NCBI RefSeq assembly: GCF_014898055.3
Contig: NW_023601433.1
Span: forward strand, 15,238,141 to 15,302,140
From: Talpa occidentalis
Lineage: Eukaryota > Chordata > Mammalia > Eulipotyphla > Talpidae
Direction: 5' to 3'
DNA: 64,000 bases
The notes below the pieces were generated by a model. That model searched no databases and was not told the origin of the DNA. It worked only from the letters and a program-made list of their open reading frames with translations. Positions 11,701-23,700 of the stretch are shown one piece after another. Numbering within the stretch: position 1 is the first letter of the stretch; each line of letters opens with the position of its first letter. The translations under genes were made by a program, and so were the position numbers.

Positions 11701-14700
11701 ACCAGCGCACCATCTCTGAGTGACCTGGTCATCCCACCTGGGTGCACCCAGCCCACAGGTCCTTGGCAGCAGCAGTATCCCTGGGGGCCGTGGTGCTGCC
11801 AGACACGCTGCTGCCACTAAAAGGGTGAGTCCTGTTGTTCACCTCACATCACTCTCCAATGGCTCCATCAGTGGAACCTCCTGGAAAGCTGGCCTAGGAG
11901 TCTGGGGAAGGAACTAGGGAAGTGGAGTCAGGGGAGAGGTCTGTGACACACCCTTGATTATATCCACTCAAAGCGGCCTGCCTGCATTACGCACGTGCAC
12001 GAATGTGACCTGGCCTGCCTGGTTACAGAGGATCCCTGAGCACATAAAACCTCACTCTCCAGAGGGAACCTTAATGTCAACCCAGGCAGAAACCACCCTG
12101 GGCATGGCTGCCTCCACCACCTTAGGTAGCACTACTTCTCGTTGAGTCTTAACCACTTCTTGAATGACAGCATTAGTGCCCTTCATTAGAATCAAATCCA
12201 TTTACTATGTGTCATACTTTATGCTGAAGCTTTTATTTATTTGTTTATTTATTCATTTTATGCTGAAGCTTTTAAATCCTTACCACGGCCCCTCATTTCA
12301 GGTGAGGTCTCTGAGGCATAGGAGGGAACTGGCTTGTCTAAAGCTTGCTGAGTGGGATAGGGAAGTCAGGATTCACGTTCAAACAGTTTACCCCAGAGTC
12401 TGGGCCGCCAGCCCAACTTGTCCTTTCTTCCGTGTGAATCCGGGACCCTGCAGTTCTGGGTAGGTTGTGTAGGGCAACCTCGCCCAGGCCCAGCTGCTCA
12501 GCACCCCTCCTGTTCAGCCTGGAGGCGTCTGTCCTTGCCCACTTGGCCTAATCCTGGCCCCATACCACCTGGTTTGGCACCTCAGAGCCAATGAGCTGGC
12601 TTGCCCTGTGGGCGGCCTGCTGTATCCCCTGAAACTTGAGAGCTGGGCTGAGAGGCACCTAGAGGAGTGGCAGGGAAAGGAGTTCCAGGAAAGGGAGGAG
12701 CACCGCCCTCCGGGAAGACTGACCGCAGTTGGGGACCAGGGCAGGGCGGGCTCCCTCCAATACTCTGGATACTTGGCACTTGCCTTTTGTTGGGGCTGCT
12801 CCGGGGATGACACAATTACTGTGTTGCAGATGGTGAGTGCGATAAAGAAGTCGAAAATGTCAGACAGCTCTGGCGAAAGGTGTGCCAGGGGGTGCTCCTG
12901 GTGCTGTGAGATGGCCAGGCACTGGTCACACTCGGACACCTTGTCATACAGCTTTGGGTCAGGTGTGATGTCCTTCTCCTGGGAAGGAGACAGAGGCCAA
13001 CAGGAGTCTGAGCTTGTGAGTGTCTCCATTTTCAAGGCTCCTGATGTTGTTACAAATGTAAGAATTTCACCCCACACATACACAGATTTACATTTGTACT
13101 GACAATATTATAGTTGTCTATTACATTTATATTTTTATGATTTATCATTATAAATAATGTATAATGTATACCGGTGTTATAGTATATAGAACATATTGTT
13201 ACACATTATACATTATTTTTAATGATACATCAAAACTTTAATGGTATAAGATTAAAGTAATGTATAACTTTTTAAAGTATAATTAAAAAGTAATGTATAA
13301 GTATAATTAAAAAGTAATGTATAAGTAATGTATAAGATTAAAGTAATGTATAATGTATAATGTAGTAAGCAATGTATAACTTAAAATATGAATATATACT
13401 ATATATTAGTAATATAAATTATATAAGAATATATGATATAAAATGGAATGCACGTGCTTATATGTAATAACATATACATGTTCTTACTATAAAGTAATAA
13501 TATATCAATATATATTGTTTTATATAATATATAACATATTTTACTCAAAATCAGAAAATCAGAAAAGTTTAAAGATAGGAAAATTTAACAAATCTGTATC
13601 ATACCCCCTCACAGTAATACAGACTTTTGGAAAAACATGCTCCTCCAATTCCATTCAGTCTTTTTTCTATATGTTTACATTTCATATAATCAAAATACAT
13701 TAATTGGCAATTTCCATTTCCCCCAAAGCAATATATTGTCTGAGCTTTTCCAGACTGAAGAATTATTGAAACCATAATTTTTAACAGCTTCAAATGGACA
13801 TACCATAATTTAATTGACCATTCGTTTATCGCTGGCTCCATTTTCCCCATTATTTTGCTGATGTAAATAATACACTTTAACCCTTTGCACTCCGCTGTCC
13901 CCTCTCAGGGGACATCGGAATTCTAGCATATCACTCGGATGTCCCCTCTCAGGGGACATTGCAATTTATTAGTGATTACGGGGAATGGAGGTTATTTCAA
14001 CGCAACTTTTTGAGACATGCATGTTTCCCTGAAGTTTTATCTTGAAATGGCACAAGAAATTAAATCAAAATATAGTAAAATGGTTCGGAGTGCAAAGGGT
14101 TACACTTCTGTGCACAGAAAGCTAAGAGTGAGAAGCCTCCTCCCACACGCCCTGCATAAAAGCCCAATCGGTGACATTAATTCTCTATTTAAACGGCAGC
14201 TTCTAGATGGGCTTTGAAAGATATGAAAGAATGAGGCCACCATAAAGTCAGTAAAATGGATTCTCCCTCTCTGTTCTTAAAACATTTTAGATGTACAAGG
14301 ATCTTTTAGAGGCTGTCACTCACTAATTTCTGGAAATTTCCCCGCCTGACCAAATGTTTGGACAGCTGACAAGGCCAGAGACAAAGAAGTTTAATAGAAT
14401 GTGGGCTCATCTAACCAAAAATTTTATTTTTTTTCACTTGGCTTTGCTTTTTCATAGTTGTCATCTTGCTCTGATATTTATTCATCTAATTTGTCACCCA
14501 TCTGGGTGGCTCACCAGCAGCCCCCAGCTATGGAAACCACGGAAAAGGGCTGTGTCAGGGTTTTGGCAGAGACACAAGGGTGTGGGGAGAAGGTGCTGGC
14601 TGGAAGAACGCCTGCTGATGAGCAGAACCAACCCCCCAGAACAGCTGGTTTGCACTGCCAAATACAGATGTGCTGATGAAAGGGTGCAAGTGTGGGGGGG

Positions 14701-17700
14701 AGGAGAGGTGGCAAGTCAGTGGGTCCTCTGGGCAGGCTCACCATGGGGCTGCTGAAGGCCGTGTGTTTGGACAGCATGCTGGCCCGCTTGGCCTCCGCCC
14801 GGCTGCTTGTGCGCCGGTGCGACTTGGTGCTGTGACTCCTGTGCATGTCGCGGGTGCTCTGGTGGCATCCCATGGCGCTGAGGTGGGGCAGCGATCCCCC
14901 TTTGGACACGACCTCCTCCTCTTCAGAGTCAGTCTCCTGGTACCTGGCCAGACGCAGGGCTGTGAAGAGAGGAACACCAGGTGACACGTGACAAGAGGCC
15001 GGGTGGACATCAGTGACTCCGAGTGCTCACCACCCTCACTACGGCACGGTGGCCCAACCCAGGATTCCCGCTGCAGAGACCCTGATCAGGGCAACTACCC
15101 TGGCTGGGGGTGGGGGAGAATAATGCCAGTGACACTCTGGGTTTATGTAGCAGAGCAACATGTGCTTTTAGGGGGGCAGAGGCAGCAATGGATAAACCAA
15201 GGAGAGGTGCAATGACCTGTCTTTCCAGCTCCCATGAATATGGAATTCCAGAGGGAAGAAAGCAGTGTGAATCACCCATTGACCTTCCAAGAATTTTCAG
15301 CTGATAAGACTAGCAGGTGATGCCAGAAAACCTCTGTCTCTTGGTGTGGCAGAATAGAGACAGGTGCCTAAGAACTGCTGATGCCCTGGTTGGTTCTGCT
15401 TGTGTGGCAGAACATGAGTGATGTTTGAGCAGATGCTGACCCCACAAGGTGCTGCAGTGGGCAGGGTGCTGTCAGCCACTCAGAAGTGCCTTTTCTACAA
15501 AAGGTGCCAGGCTCCTAAGAGCTGCACTTCTATGTCTTATTCTCCCTGGAAACTCAGCAACCCTTGAAGTTTCCATGCACGTGTACCTGCATGTGCTTGT
15601 GTATGCATGGGAATGTGCACACCTGGAGGCAGCTTTGGATCTAGCAGCCCAGTCTGGGAGCTCCCAACCCCAAACTCACCATTTGCATCATGAGAATATT
15701 CTATGCCAGACACAGTGCATCTTCGGAAAACCATCTTATTCTCGGTTAAAGTGCCGGTTTTATCTGAGAAGATGTACTGTATCTGTCCCAGGTCTTCTGT
15801 GATATTTAGAGCTCGACACTGCAGCTGCGAGTCTGTTTCTTCGTCATACAGCTCGATGTCCTGGTTAATGAAGTACACTTGGCATACTTTGACAATTTCA
15901 ATGGAAACGTATAAGGAAACTGGGATCAAAACCTAGAAGACACAAAGCATGCAGGATGAGCAACTGCCAGGGAGCCTGGAATGAGTTCAAGCTATTTAAA
16001 TGACAAATGACTACAGCCACAAGTAAGGAGGGGCTATACTGTACCTTTAATAGTTTAAACAGGTTGGTTTAGAATCAGTATTGGAAAAGTATTAGGATAT
16101 TGGCAAAGAGTTTAAACTAGGGCAGCCTACGTGCCGCTGCAGATCGGAAATCCACTACCGTGTCTGGATGTGTGGTAACCATGGCTTGGATAGGAGCAAA
16201 CATTTTCATATGCCTAAGTTGTGCTTGAGAGAAGCTAGGAAAGGAAAGAGAGAAAAGAGAATAAAAAACACATGGCACAGTCAGACCCTTACAAGCAAAG
16301 TCACCTCATACCACAGTGGCACTTCCGGTGACAGGTGCTGTCTGAACCGCGGACACCCCAAGTTTAGAAGAGACAGTCTTTTCAAGGCTGGTTTTGTGTT
16401 GAAGGACAATTTTCTGGGATCTTGTATAATACAGAGCAAAAGGAAGAAGACTTTGAAAGGAATATTCACAGTTATACCTTGACAATTTAAGACTAACATT
16501 TATTAACATAAAATCAATGTTTGATATTTTTTAATGGAGTAACAGTATTAAACTGAGTGTTATGGGCTCAGAATATCCTATCCAGACGAACTGTGTTTTT
16601 CTGGTAACTTTAAGTATGCTAATGAAGCACCTTTGACAGTATTAATTCAAGACTAGAACACAATTTACATTTAGGAAAAAATGCTAGGTGAAATAAGTCA
16701 GACAAAGAAAAAGACTGTAAGATAGCACTTGTATGTGGAATCTAAAATACCAAATTCATAGAAACAGAGAACAGAAAGGTAGTTTCTAGGGGCAGGTGCT
16801 GGAGGCTGAGCCAAGTGGGTGAAGAGGGTCAAAAGACACAAATTCTCAGTAATAAAAAAATTCTCAGGGTGTGAGGCATTGGTGACTATAGTTGACAATA
16901 CTGTATTTTATATCTGAAAGTTTCTAGGAGAGCAGATTTTAAATGTTCTTATCACAAGGAAAAAAAATTGGAACTATGTCAGGTGATGGATGTTAACTAG
17001 ACTTATTTTAGCGATCCTTTTGCAATGGATACATATATAAAATCATTATGTTGTACATTTAACACTAACACAGTATGCCAATTATATTTCAAAAAAGTGG
17101 GAAAAAAGCTACAGAAAAAATAATTAGTAAAAGAGCTAAATGATTTCCTTAAATAATCAAAATCCTCATGTGAGTCACCATAACAACTCCATCTCTTTTT
17201 CCATCAAAAGTTTTATGAAAGCAACTAGGAAATAAATGATCACATTGAGTTTTTTAAAACCCACACTAGGTTTAACAGGTATAGAGTTTCACTTTTATGA
17301 GATAATAAGAATTATGGAGGTGGAAGGTAGTGGTTTGTACAACAATGTGAATGTACTTAACACCAATGACTGTGTGCTTAAAAATGGTTGAGAGGGTTAC
17401 TTTTATGCTAAGTGTATTTTACCATAACAAAAACAATTTTTAAAAAACCCTCTAATTTGGAAGATCAAATAAGGCTGTTTCTGTTGAACGCAGAACATGT
17501 GATAAAAGAGAGCAGAGTTCCCCTCCTAGGCAAAGGCTCAGCAGATGTCGGCTGGTGACTGTGTTCCCAAGGAGGCTGGAGGTGATTCTCGTTGCCCCTT
17601 CTCCTCTCTAACAAGCCTCTGGGCATGGATTCTCAGTTAGTGATGGGGAGCTGTTGAGGAGGCATGTGAATTAATAATAATAATAGTAAGACAATGCCAC

Positions 17701-20700
17701 TAAATGCAGTGTGACATCCTGAACTGAATCCTTGAACACAAAAAGCACATTTGGGCAAAGACTAGTGGAAACTGAATCAAGTGTAGAGTTCAGTTAATGG
17801 CAAAATATCAAAGCTGGTTCCTCGTTCTGACAATGGATCGTGCTAATGTAATGCTCATGTTGGGGAAACTTGGGGGGGACCTAACGGGGGGCACATGGGA
17901 AACTCCCTACAATTTTTTGCAACTTGTCTATAAATCTTAAATTATCCTAAGACAAATTTTAACTTATGGGAAAGCAAAACAAAACAAAAACAATGATTAA
18001 AACCGACTCCTTACGACCTGTAACTTAAAATAAGAAAGGAGAATTTGAACTTGAAAATCACCCAGGAAAACACCCCATTGATAAAGAGGAGGAAAAATAA
18101 AATATAAGTGCACTTGGGATCTTCCCAGATGCAGAATTTACAGAAAATTTTTAGCAGAGTATGATGATTTTAAGTTCTCTTCAGGAAAGTATAGTGGCTA
18201 TGGGAGGATGCTGTTACCTGCAGAACTATTATCATTGTCAAAAATAAGTAAACTGCAGCTGTGACTGGGGACAAGGCGCTGCCATCAGACTCAGGAACAT
18301 CAAATAATGATTTCTTTTCTTGATACCGCTGTACCCATAGTCCATGGCCTGCAGTAACGTTCAAGAGAAACATCATTCGTCCAGTAGAAACGCAAGAACA
18401 CCGCCAGTGCAAATTAAAACAAAACTTTAAGACTATGGCTTGAAACAACCACATTTGGGCTTATTCACCTGCCTGACAACTAAGAAAGCAAACACACAGC
18501 ATGTCTGGCCTGTGACCAGGCAGCAGGAAGGCACCAGGGCTCCAGCTCCTCCTCACACCAGGCGCTTTCCACTGTTGGTGCTAATATATAAATATATATA
18601 TATATATATATATCTGAAGTAACGTTACATTATAACAGTATATAAGTTTCAGGTGTACATCAGTATAAACCAACATCTGAAGTTCACCACTGAAAGTCTA
18701 CTTCTAGCCTTCATCACAGTTGACCCCTCAGTAAGGAATTTCTTAAGTAGGACCTCACAAAACACCAGTCTTGGCAGTAGACTCTGTCCCTTCTCGGAGA
18801 TTCAAAATTCACATTTCATAAACTCCGAGGAGCCAACAGCAATGCATACTATTTCACGAACCATCTCCCTGGCCTATGTGATAACAGAATCCCTTTCCGA
18901 CCCATGTGCCTCTTACCCATGAACCCCAAGACCAAGTCACACCCACCACATGTGTGGGAGTGGTTGGGCAGGGGACATGATGGAGGTCATTAACTGGCAG
19001 GCTCAACTCACTCTTATGTGAAGCCTTCCCAAGGTTCTGGAAAGCAGCGGGGCTCATACACAGCCTCACTCATTCTCCTCTTTTCATGGAGTTTTAGCAT
19101 TTGTGGTAGTAGTATTTGTGAATTAGTTAATGACTGGGTTGCCAGTCTACTACTTCTACCGGACTCATTACTACCGGTGAGATTAAACTATCCTTGCATT
19201 TAAGAAATTGCAGATTTGAAAAATAGCATGTCTTTCCCAAGCCCATTCACTCATCTAGTCACCTCCAGGGGGCTGGGCTCATGTGACTATTCCTCAGGTC
19301 TATGTTGAGTGACAAAAGCACATTTTAATTTCAGAGTGTTGGATCCAAGTGGGTCACCCAGAGGCTATCCAGCTGTGCTGACTCATGCAACCTGTGGAGG
19401 AGACTTACCGACTGCTGAAAACAGAGACATACAAACGAGGAGGAGGACACACCAGAGCACGTCACAGTTCATCTGCCTCTCAAGCTGGCTGCGCTTATAG
19501 CGGGGCCCGCTGTTGTTCAGCAGAGCCTTGGTCTCATGTCCTGTGGGGAGGACAGGGAGACACAGTGAATCAATGCCAGGCAGAGTAGTGGGATGGGAGA
19601 GGCTGGCTCATGCAGCATGATGCTGCTGCCCAGCGACATGTGTGGGAACAGTTCAGTTGAAAGGTGGAATATAAAATTAACCTTATGTGGCATCTCCACA
19701 TAATGGAAAACCACTCAGCTAGAAGAAATGATGAAATCTTGCCATTTTTGACCACATGGTTGGAACTTGAAGGGACTATGCCAAGTGAGAAGGAGAAAGA
19801 CAGATGCCATGTGATTTCACACATATGTGGAAAATGAAGAAGCAAAGCAAACAAACAAACAAAAAATGAACATTTGGACTCTGACAACGAAATCATGGTT
19901 TCCAGAGGGGAGGGAAGGAAATAGGGGTGGGAGGAGCCGCTAGAGGGGTCTGTGTGTGGTGGGGATGGATGCTAGACTTTTGGTGGGGGGTAAAGTGTGG
20001 TATATACACCTGTTAAGGTGTGAGGCTGTCCTCCTGAAACTTATATAATATGTTGTAAACCAAAGTTACCTCAATAAAAGAAAAAAAAATTAATTAAAAA
20101 TATTAATCTTAAATAAGTAACCACCATGGAGTCACTCATGCAAAGATATAGGTTCAAATGCTAAGAGGTAATTATTACAAGTTTTGTTTTTAATAATTTT
20201 CTATGATTATTTCCCACATTTTCTACAGCAGATACATGCCCTTTTACAATAGGGAGAATTTTGGAGTGCCCACAGCCTGGCGTGGGGAGCCGATGCCGAC
20301 ATGGACCAGGTGTGAATGTCCTACCTGCATAGATGACGATGCCGACCACAGCCTCTGTGTTTCTAATGGTGCATCCTCGCAGCAACAGGTTCTCCTTATA
20401 TAGCCCGGCCTTCTTCCCGCTGTCGTGTATGCTGCCAAAGAACAGCGGGCACCATCACAAGGGTGTCCCCAACCTCCTCGCCAGCCCCGCCTTGAGGAAG
20501 GAAGGCCCAGATGCTGGATAGGGAAGGCGAGCAGGGAAATCCACAGGTGGGCAGCTTGTCACTTGGGAAACTGGATTTTTAGAACCATCGGGAGCCTGAT
20601 GCTGGTCTGTATAGGGACTTCGTGAAATAATGAGAAATATACACATGGGTGTCCATCTCTGGTTCTGACATAGGGCTCTTGAAAAATTTGTAAATAAGGG

Positions 20701-23700
20701 TGTTAGGAGAGACTTGTGTTTTTTTTTTTTTTTTAAAGATGTATTTATTTATTTATACAAGAACCAGGGTACAGGCCAGATGCGCGGGAGGGTGAGAGGA
20801 TTCACCAGAGATAGAGCGGGGAACAGAACAGGCAGACTGATGAAATACACTGCTGAGGGGAGCAGCGGGCGAGGCAGAAGAGGTCTACAGTGCCATGTGG
20901 GACCCTCGCCGGCAAGCCGGGATCGAACCAGTGCTGTAGAGACTGCAGAAAGCTTCACAGCACGGCGTTCAACCACCCGTGCCACCAGGGGAGGCCCAGA
21001 GACTTGTGTTTTAATAGTCTTTTTTTTTTTAAAGATTTATTTTTTATTTATTTATACAAGCACTGGGTACAGTCAGAAGCGAGGGAGGGTGAGAGAATTC
21101 ACCAGAGCCAGAGGGGAGAGCAGAACAGGCAGAAGGACCGAAGTACACTGCTGAGGGGAGCAGCGGGCGGCAGGAGAGATCTGCGTGCCATGTGGGACCC
21201 TCCTCCAGTGGCCGGGGAGCAGCCGGGGATCGAACTGGCGCTGCAGAGGCCGCGGGCAGCTTCGTAACCCAGCGCTCAACCGCTGCGCCACCGGGGAGGC
21301 CCTTAATAGTCTTTGGCACCAGTTCCTGGCATAGAGCTCCTAAGTATTTTTCCAAGTGATAAGAGTACTAGGAGCATCTCTCAGCTTTGGCCCCGGAAGT
21401 TCCTGATACAAGATGCCAAATCCCTTATAGTATCCTGGGTGATAGGAGCATCTTTTATTCTAATGAGGTGACTCTGGATGACTCCCAGATTGGGGGGCGG
21501 TCACCTAAAAAAACAAGTTAGAATTTTCAGACCCAACCCCATCTTTAGAGAAGCGAGAGGGACTGACAATGGAGTTAATGATGGATCATGCCCACATCAC
21601 AAGGACCCCCAAATCCCCAAAGTACAGGTTCTGGGTAGGTGAACATGTGGAGGTGTTCACTCACATACTTTATTATATTCTATATAGTAAACTGGTAAAC
21701 ACAAATAAGTGTTTTCCTGAGTTGAGCTGCTTTAGCAAATTCATGGAACCTGTAAGAGGAGTGGTAGAAAGCTCTGATTTGCAGCACAGGTGACAACCCA
21801 GACATTCGACTGGGTGGGGGACTGAGCCCCGGTAAGGGATTGAGGCCCAACCTGTGGGATTAGACGCTATCTCTGACCAGACGGTGTCAGAATGGAATTA
21901 AACTACAGGACACCTAGCTGGTGCCACAGAATAGCTTGGTCTGGGAAAAACCCACAAGTTGGAACTGGTGTTGGGGTCATTGTGGGCTTGTTTTCACCAC
22001 AGTGAAGGGCCTCTGCTAGAGAGGGCAGACCTTAGAGCTCAGGGGCTGGGTCAGGAAGCTGACCCAGGACAACCCTGTAGGGTGGGCCCTGCCCCTCACC
22101 CCCCAGGCTCATCAGGGAGCTCACTGTCTTCATCAGTACCCACCTGCATCCATAGAAATACAGTTATTTCTCTAGAAAAGGGAAGGGTATTAGTTTCACC
22201 AATATCCTCTACATTCTTTTTTCTCATAAAAGTCATGTTATTAGAAATATTACTATATTAAATTTGAAACGTAGAAAATTCCATGAGACAATGAGATAAA
22301 TCCAGTTTTGCTGCTCTTTAGATTCAGAGGAATAGTCTGAATTTAGGCACGGGTTCTTAAACACCTCGTATTAGCTCCCAGTGGTGGCTTTGTTCTCACC
22401 TACACTAGCCAGGACTGGGACCCAGATGGACAGGTCACAAAGGAGAGTCCTGGAGGCTTTAGGGACCAGAGCATGAACCCAGGGACCCAGCCTAACTGAC
22501 ACAGCAAATGCTGCCAAGGGGGGGCCTTCCAGGAAGCGCCCCTCCCACACATCCACATCCAGCTCCTCTCTGTGGTTCCTGGAGCGCCCTTCCCACGAGG
22601 TCCTCGCACAGTGCTGCGGACCTGGGAGCCCAGCAGGTTTGGGGAGGTTGGAGGAAGCCCACAAGGTTTCCTGAGAAGCAGCATTTCCTGCCCACATCCT
22701 GACCCTGGCACCAGCATGTGGGGCTGGGCCCTCTCAAGCCTAAACACAGTTCTTCACGACCAGGGAAACAAACAGATTTTCTGGTGAAGGGGACAGTAAA
22801 CAGGGACGTCACTGCTGACGGGGTGCACTTGTACCAGCCTGTTACTGACCAACGTCGTGTTAGTTCTCTGGCACGGCGCCGGCAAAGGACATGCTCTCTC
22901 TCTGGCGATTCCAGGACAGTGTGAGGTTTTACTTTAAAGAACTTCAAGCCTGAAAGCCTCACTGCTGAGGTCAGTGTGTGTACCACGAGGCACACAAAAC
23001 CCTCCTGCTGTCTGCAGTGAATGGATGCCACCTCTTCCCCACAACAGCGACAAACAGGACTTCTCAGAAACAGTGGTGAAGAAGTATCAGACCCCCTCAA
23101 TCAAAGTTCCAGTCATGCTTATTCAGAACAAGAAATGAACTCAACAGAAGCAAGAGAAACACTGTACCTTAAACTTCCTTTGACACTACATGTGCTTTTC
23201 AGCAAGTATTGTGTATTCCAGAGAGAATAAGTCAGACCAGAATGGGTCACAAGCAGACTCACTGGCCTATGTGAGGGCAGTTGGCAGATTAAACGGGATG
23301 GGGACCAAACTCCTGGGGGAATAGATCCTGCAGCAGAAGGCAGAGGAAGGGAGGCTGAGGAACGGTGCCGTCCAGCAGCTGAAGTGCTGGCTCAGATATC
23401 TGAAAATCCCCACTGAACAGGCTGACCAGGCCTGAGGGCTGATTCTCGGAGGCCCTGAGCCACCCTGAGCACCGACCCCTTTGTCCTAAGTTGAGGTGGC
23501 CCCTGCCCTGGAATTTACAGATTGAAGTCCTACCCCCAGGACCTCAAAATGTGACTGTACTTGGAGTTAGGGTGCTTAAAGAGGAAATTAAGTTGAAACA
23601 AGGGCCGATGGAAAGGCCTTAACCCCATATGACTTGTGTCCTTTTAAGAAGAAGAAATTTGGACACAAGGGCAGACCAGCAGAAAGGTGAAGATGATGTG

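Larger units (their letters stand above)
9961..12783 (-). other. Intron 9 of ATP10A (GC-AG type)
   Basis: Begins with GCAAGT (12778-12783) rather than GT and ends CTTGCAG (9961-9967). It holds plus-strand SINEs at 10570-10836 and 11178-11456, a TG microsatellite and a MIR fragment. I see nothing else in 9970-10560, 10850-11160, 11500-12160 or 12425-12777. Confidence 0.88.
13881..14099. mobile_element. Nonautonomous piggyBac-type DNA transposon (219 bp)
   Basis: Perfect 14-base terminal inverted repeats: CCCTTTGCACTCCG at 13881-13894 and its complement CGGAGTGCAAAGGG at 14086-14099. The left flank is the piggyBac target TTAA (13877-13880). The right flank is TTAC (14100-14103), a duplicate with one change. 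The element has no transposase gene. Two subterminal palindromes lie near the left end only, so the ends are asymmetric as in known piggyBac elements. It must have been moved in trans by a full-length relative. Confidence 0.9.
12979..14741 (-). other. Intron 8 of ATP10A
   Basis: Donor GTGAGC, acceptor TTCCCAG. Contains a strongly AT-rich stretch (about 13085-13560) and the piggyBac element (13881-14099). I see nothing I can name in 13565-13875 or 14105-14741. Confidence 0.88.
15933..18217 (-). other. Intron 6 of ATP10A
   Basis: Donor GTAACA, acceptor CTTCTAG. Mostly filled by old L1 3' ends (16670-17110, 17270-17450, 17750-17990). I recognise nothing in 15945-16660 or 18000-18210. Confidence 0.85.
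18349..19408 (-). other. Intron 5 of ATP10A
   Basis: Donor GTAAGT, acceptor CTGCAG. Contains a TA microsatellite (18584-18613) followed by an antisense L1 3' fragment (about 18614-18730). I recognise nothing in 18735-19400. Confidence 0.85.

Noticed and set aside
22492..23100. Minus-strand open frame of 202 codons in ATP10A intron 3
   Set aside because: The product has no motif, signal or composition of a known protein, no splice or promoter context, and lies in a GC-rich intronic stretch where long frames occur by chance.
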